From Pseudomonadota bacterium (GTDB lineage: Bacteria > Pseudomonadota > Gammaproteobacteria > Pseudomonadales > Oceanobacteraceae), in contig JAEWQT010000060.1 in NCBI GenBank assembly GCA_023399105.1, forward strand, positions 1-7,575: a DNA stretch of 7,575 nucleotides, written 5' to 3'. The notes under the pieces were generated by a model. That model did not search any database. It worked only from the letters and a program-made list of their open reading frames with translations, and was not told the DNA's origin. This document shows, one piece after another, positions 6,347 to 7,575 of this stretch. The translations under genes were made by a program, and so were the position numbers. Position 1 is the first letter of the stretch. Every line of letters begins with the position of its first letter.

Positions 6347-6353
6347 ACAGACC

Positions 6354-7556
6354 ATGGTTCTGAAACAAACCGGCCTCGCCGCGGCCGTATTACTGGCCAG
6401 CAGCCAACTGGCGTATGCCAACGACCTGAACATCAACGGTTTTATTAATGTCACCGGCGGCGTGCTGTCGAACGACAAGATCAGCCTGGACGGCTACGAC
6501 GACAACCCGTCTTTCGACCAGGGCACCTTAATGGGCCTGCAAATGTCGAAGAAGGTGAATGACAGCACTTCAGCGACCGTACAGCTGGTCTCCCGTGGCA
6601 GTGAAGATTACAAAACCGAAGCGTCCTGGGCCTACATTACCTACGCCCTGAACAACGACACCGACATTCGTGCCGGCCGCCTGCGTACACCCTTCTTCTA
6701 TTATTCCGATTTCCTCGAAGTCGGTTACGCCTTTAACTGGGTACGTCCGCCGTCATCGGTTTACCGCTTAGATGGTTTATCGTCCATTACTGGTGTCGAC
6801 ATTACTCACCGCTTTAACATCGGTAATGTCGATGGCTCAGTGCAGGTCTATACCGGTCGCTATAACGACGATTTCGCTCTGAACGGCGATGTCTACGAAG
6901 TGGAACTGCGCAATGCCATGGGTGCGGTATTCAGCCTGAACCAGGGCAATTTCGGGGCCCGGGTCAGCTATCATCAGACGGATTTGAGTTTTGATGCCAA
7001 TTCTTTAGTAACAAACAGAACACCCCCAACAGCCGATATCAATGGCAACATCGGCGTTGATTTGACAGACCCTACAGCTGTAGCAGACGCTCTTAAAGGT
7101 TCTCGCGCTTTGGATAGCATCAGCTCTATTGCAGAGCTGAGAGGCGTTGAAGCTGATTTCATCGCTAATAAGGATAAATCCCAGTTTTATCAGGCTTCAC
7201 TGTCCTGGGATAACGGCAGCACCGCATTGATCGCCGAATGGACTGGTCTGAAGCACGATACCGCGCTGTTAAATGACGATACCTCCTGGTTGGTTTCCGC
7301 GGCCCAGCGTTACGGCGATGCCACTGTGCACCTGACCTACACCGTAACCGAAGACGATCTGGAATCCGGCACCGTTGGCACCGTACAGAAAAATGCTCAG
7401 TCAGAAGAAAACAGCATTATTCTGGGCCTGCGTTACGATTACGACAGCAGTACCGCGCTTAAATTTGATATCCAGCACCATGACGAAAAACTGGTGGGTG
7501 GAACTAAAGGTGATTCCGGCTTCCTCTACACCGTTGGCATGAGCCTGGTATTTTAA
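6354..7556 (+). CDS. Outer-membrane porin-like beta-barrel protein
   Basis: This 400-aa protein has a typical signal peptide: MVLKQTG, a hydrophobic core AAAVLLASSQL, and a probable cleavage after AYA at 22, leaving a mature protein starting NDLNINGFINVTGG. The mature chain shows alternating strand patterns separated by Asp/Asn/Gly-rich turns (SATVQLVSRG, ASWAYITYAL, DIRAGRLRTPFFY, VQVYTGRYNDD, GARVSYHQTD, ASLSWDNGSTALIAEW, IILGLRYDYD) and ends in GMSLVF, with the C-terminal Phe that is recognised by the BAM complex. The segment RAGRLRTPFFYYSDFLEVGYAFNWVRPP resembles a family of marine gammaproteobacterial porins. The substrate cannot be read from sequence. Residues about 211-278 form a probable external loop with atypical base and codon use. 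The stop codon is directly followed by the ribosome site of the next gene, so the two are probably co-transcribed. Confidence 0.85.
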   Translation: MVLKQTGLAAAVLLASSQLAYANDLNINGFINVTGGVLSNDKISLDGYDDNPSFDQGTLMGLQMSKKVNDSTSATVQLVSRGSEDYKTEASWAYITYALNNDTDIRAGRLRTPFFYYSDFLEVGYAFNWVRPPSSVYRLDGLSSITGVDITHRFNIGNVDGSVQVYTGRYNDDFALNGDVYEVELRNAMGAVFSLNQGNFGARVSYHQTDLSFDANSLVTNRTPPTADINGNIGVDLTDPTAVADALKGSRALDSISSIAELRGVEADFIANKDKSQFYQASLSWDNGSTALIAEWTGLKHDTALLNDDTSWLVSAAQRYGDATVHLTYTVTEDDLESGTVGTVQKNAQSEENSIILGLRYDYDSSTALKFDIQHHDEKLVGGTKGDSGFLYTVGMSLVF

Positions 7557-7560
7557 GGAG
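7555..7560 (+). promoter_or_regulatory. Ribosome binding site of the gene entering the right edge
   Basis: AAGGAG begins inside the porin TAA stop codon and stands 7 nt before the ATG at 7568. It shows tight translational linkage of the downstream gene to the porin. Confidence 0.75.
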
Positions 7561-7567
7561 AACGACC

Positions 7568-7575
7568 ATGACTGT
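7568..7575 (+). CDS. Start of downstream gene, cut by the window edge
   Basis: Only ATG ACT GT is present, preceded by a strong AAGGAG site at the right distance and 11 nt after the porin stop. The product cannot be identified. Porins of this type in marine gammaproteobacteria are sometimes followed by a periplasmic phosphate-type substrate-binding protein, but nothing here shows that. Confidence 0.55.

Overview
The window looks like ordinary chromosome of a Gram-negative gammaproteobacterium, most likely a marine Oceanospirillales/Pseudomonadales-type organism. The grounds are gene content and order (fimX-like, serB, AhpA/YtjB-like, as I recall the P. aeruginosa PA4959-PA4961 neighbourhood), an outer-membrane porin ending in Phe, and mid-50s GC with strong CTG/GCC codon preference. 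I see no tRNA, rRNA, CRISPR array, insertion sequence or prophage gene.

Layout. (1) 2-1069 (+): 3' part of a gene entering from the left edge, whose product carries a PilZ-like C-terminal region. (2) 1186-3279 (+): a FimX-type REC-PAS-GGDEF-EAL protein with every output site degenerate, preceded by its own perfect -10 box. (3) 3308-3337: an A-tract/hairpin/T-tract terminator serving both convergent genes. (4) 3340-4551 (-): serB, phosphoserine phosphatase with N-terminal ACT-like regulatory region and a GTG start. (5) 4584-4754 (-): an unrecognised 56-aa small ORF with a good ribosome binding site, 32 nt upstream of serB. (6) 4755-4881: a compact divergent control region with a stem-loop and a perfect TATAAT. 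(7) 4882-6246 (+): an AhpA/YtjB-like membrane protein fused to a class III nucleotidyl-cyclase-like domain that has lost every catalytic residue I can align. (8) 6354-7556 (+): an outer-membrane porin with a loop region of atypical codon use. (9) 7568 onward: the first codons of a further gene, closely coupled to the porin.

How the genes fit together. The PilZ-like gene and fimX run in the same direction and suggest c-di-GMP-linked control of type IV pili or surface motility. FimX in Pseudomonas and Xanthomonas is a c-di-GMP receptor rather than an enzyme. serB is the last step of serine biosynthesis; its placement opposite an AhpA/YtjB-type gene is an old synteny also seen in E. coli (ytjB/serB). 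The most unusual theme is the concentration of non-enzymatic versions of second-messenger domains within about 6 kb: degenerate REC, GGDEF, EAL and cyclase domains plus a PilZ-like region without a visible arginine motif. I do not see clear evidence of a wholly new system. The strongest leads are the pseudo-cyclase, the small ORF before serB, and the porin loop.
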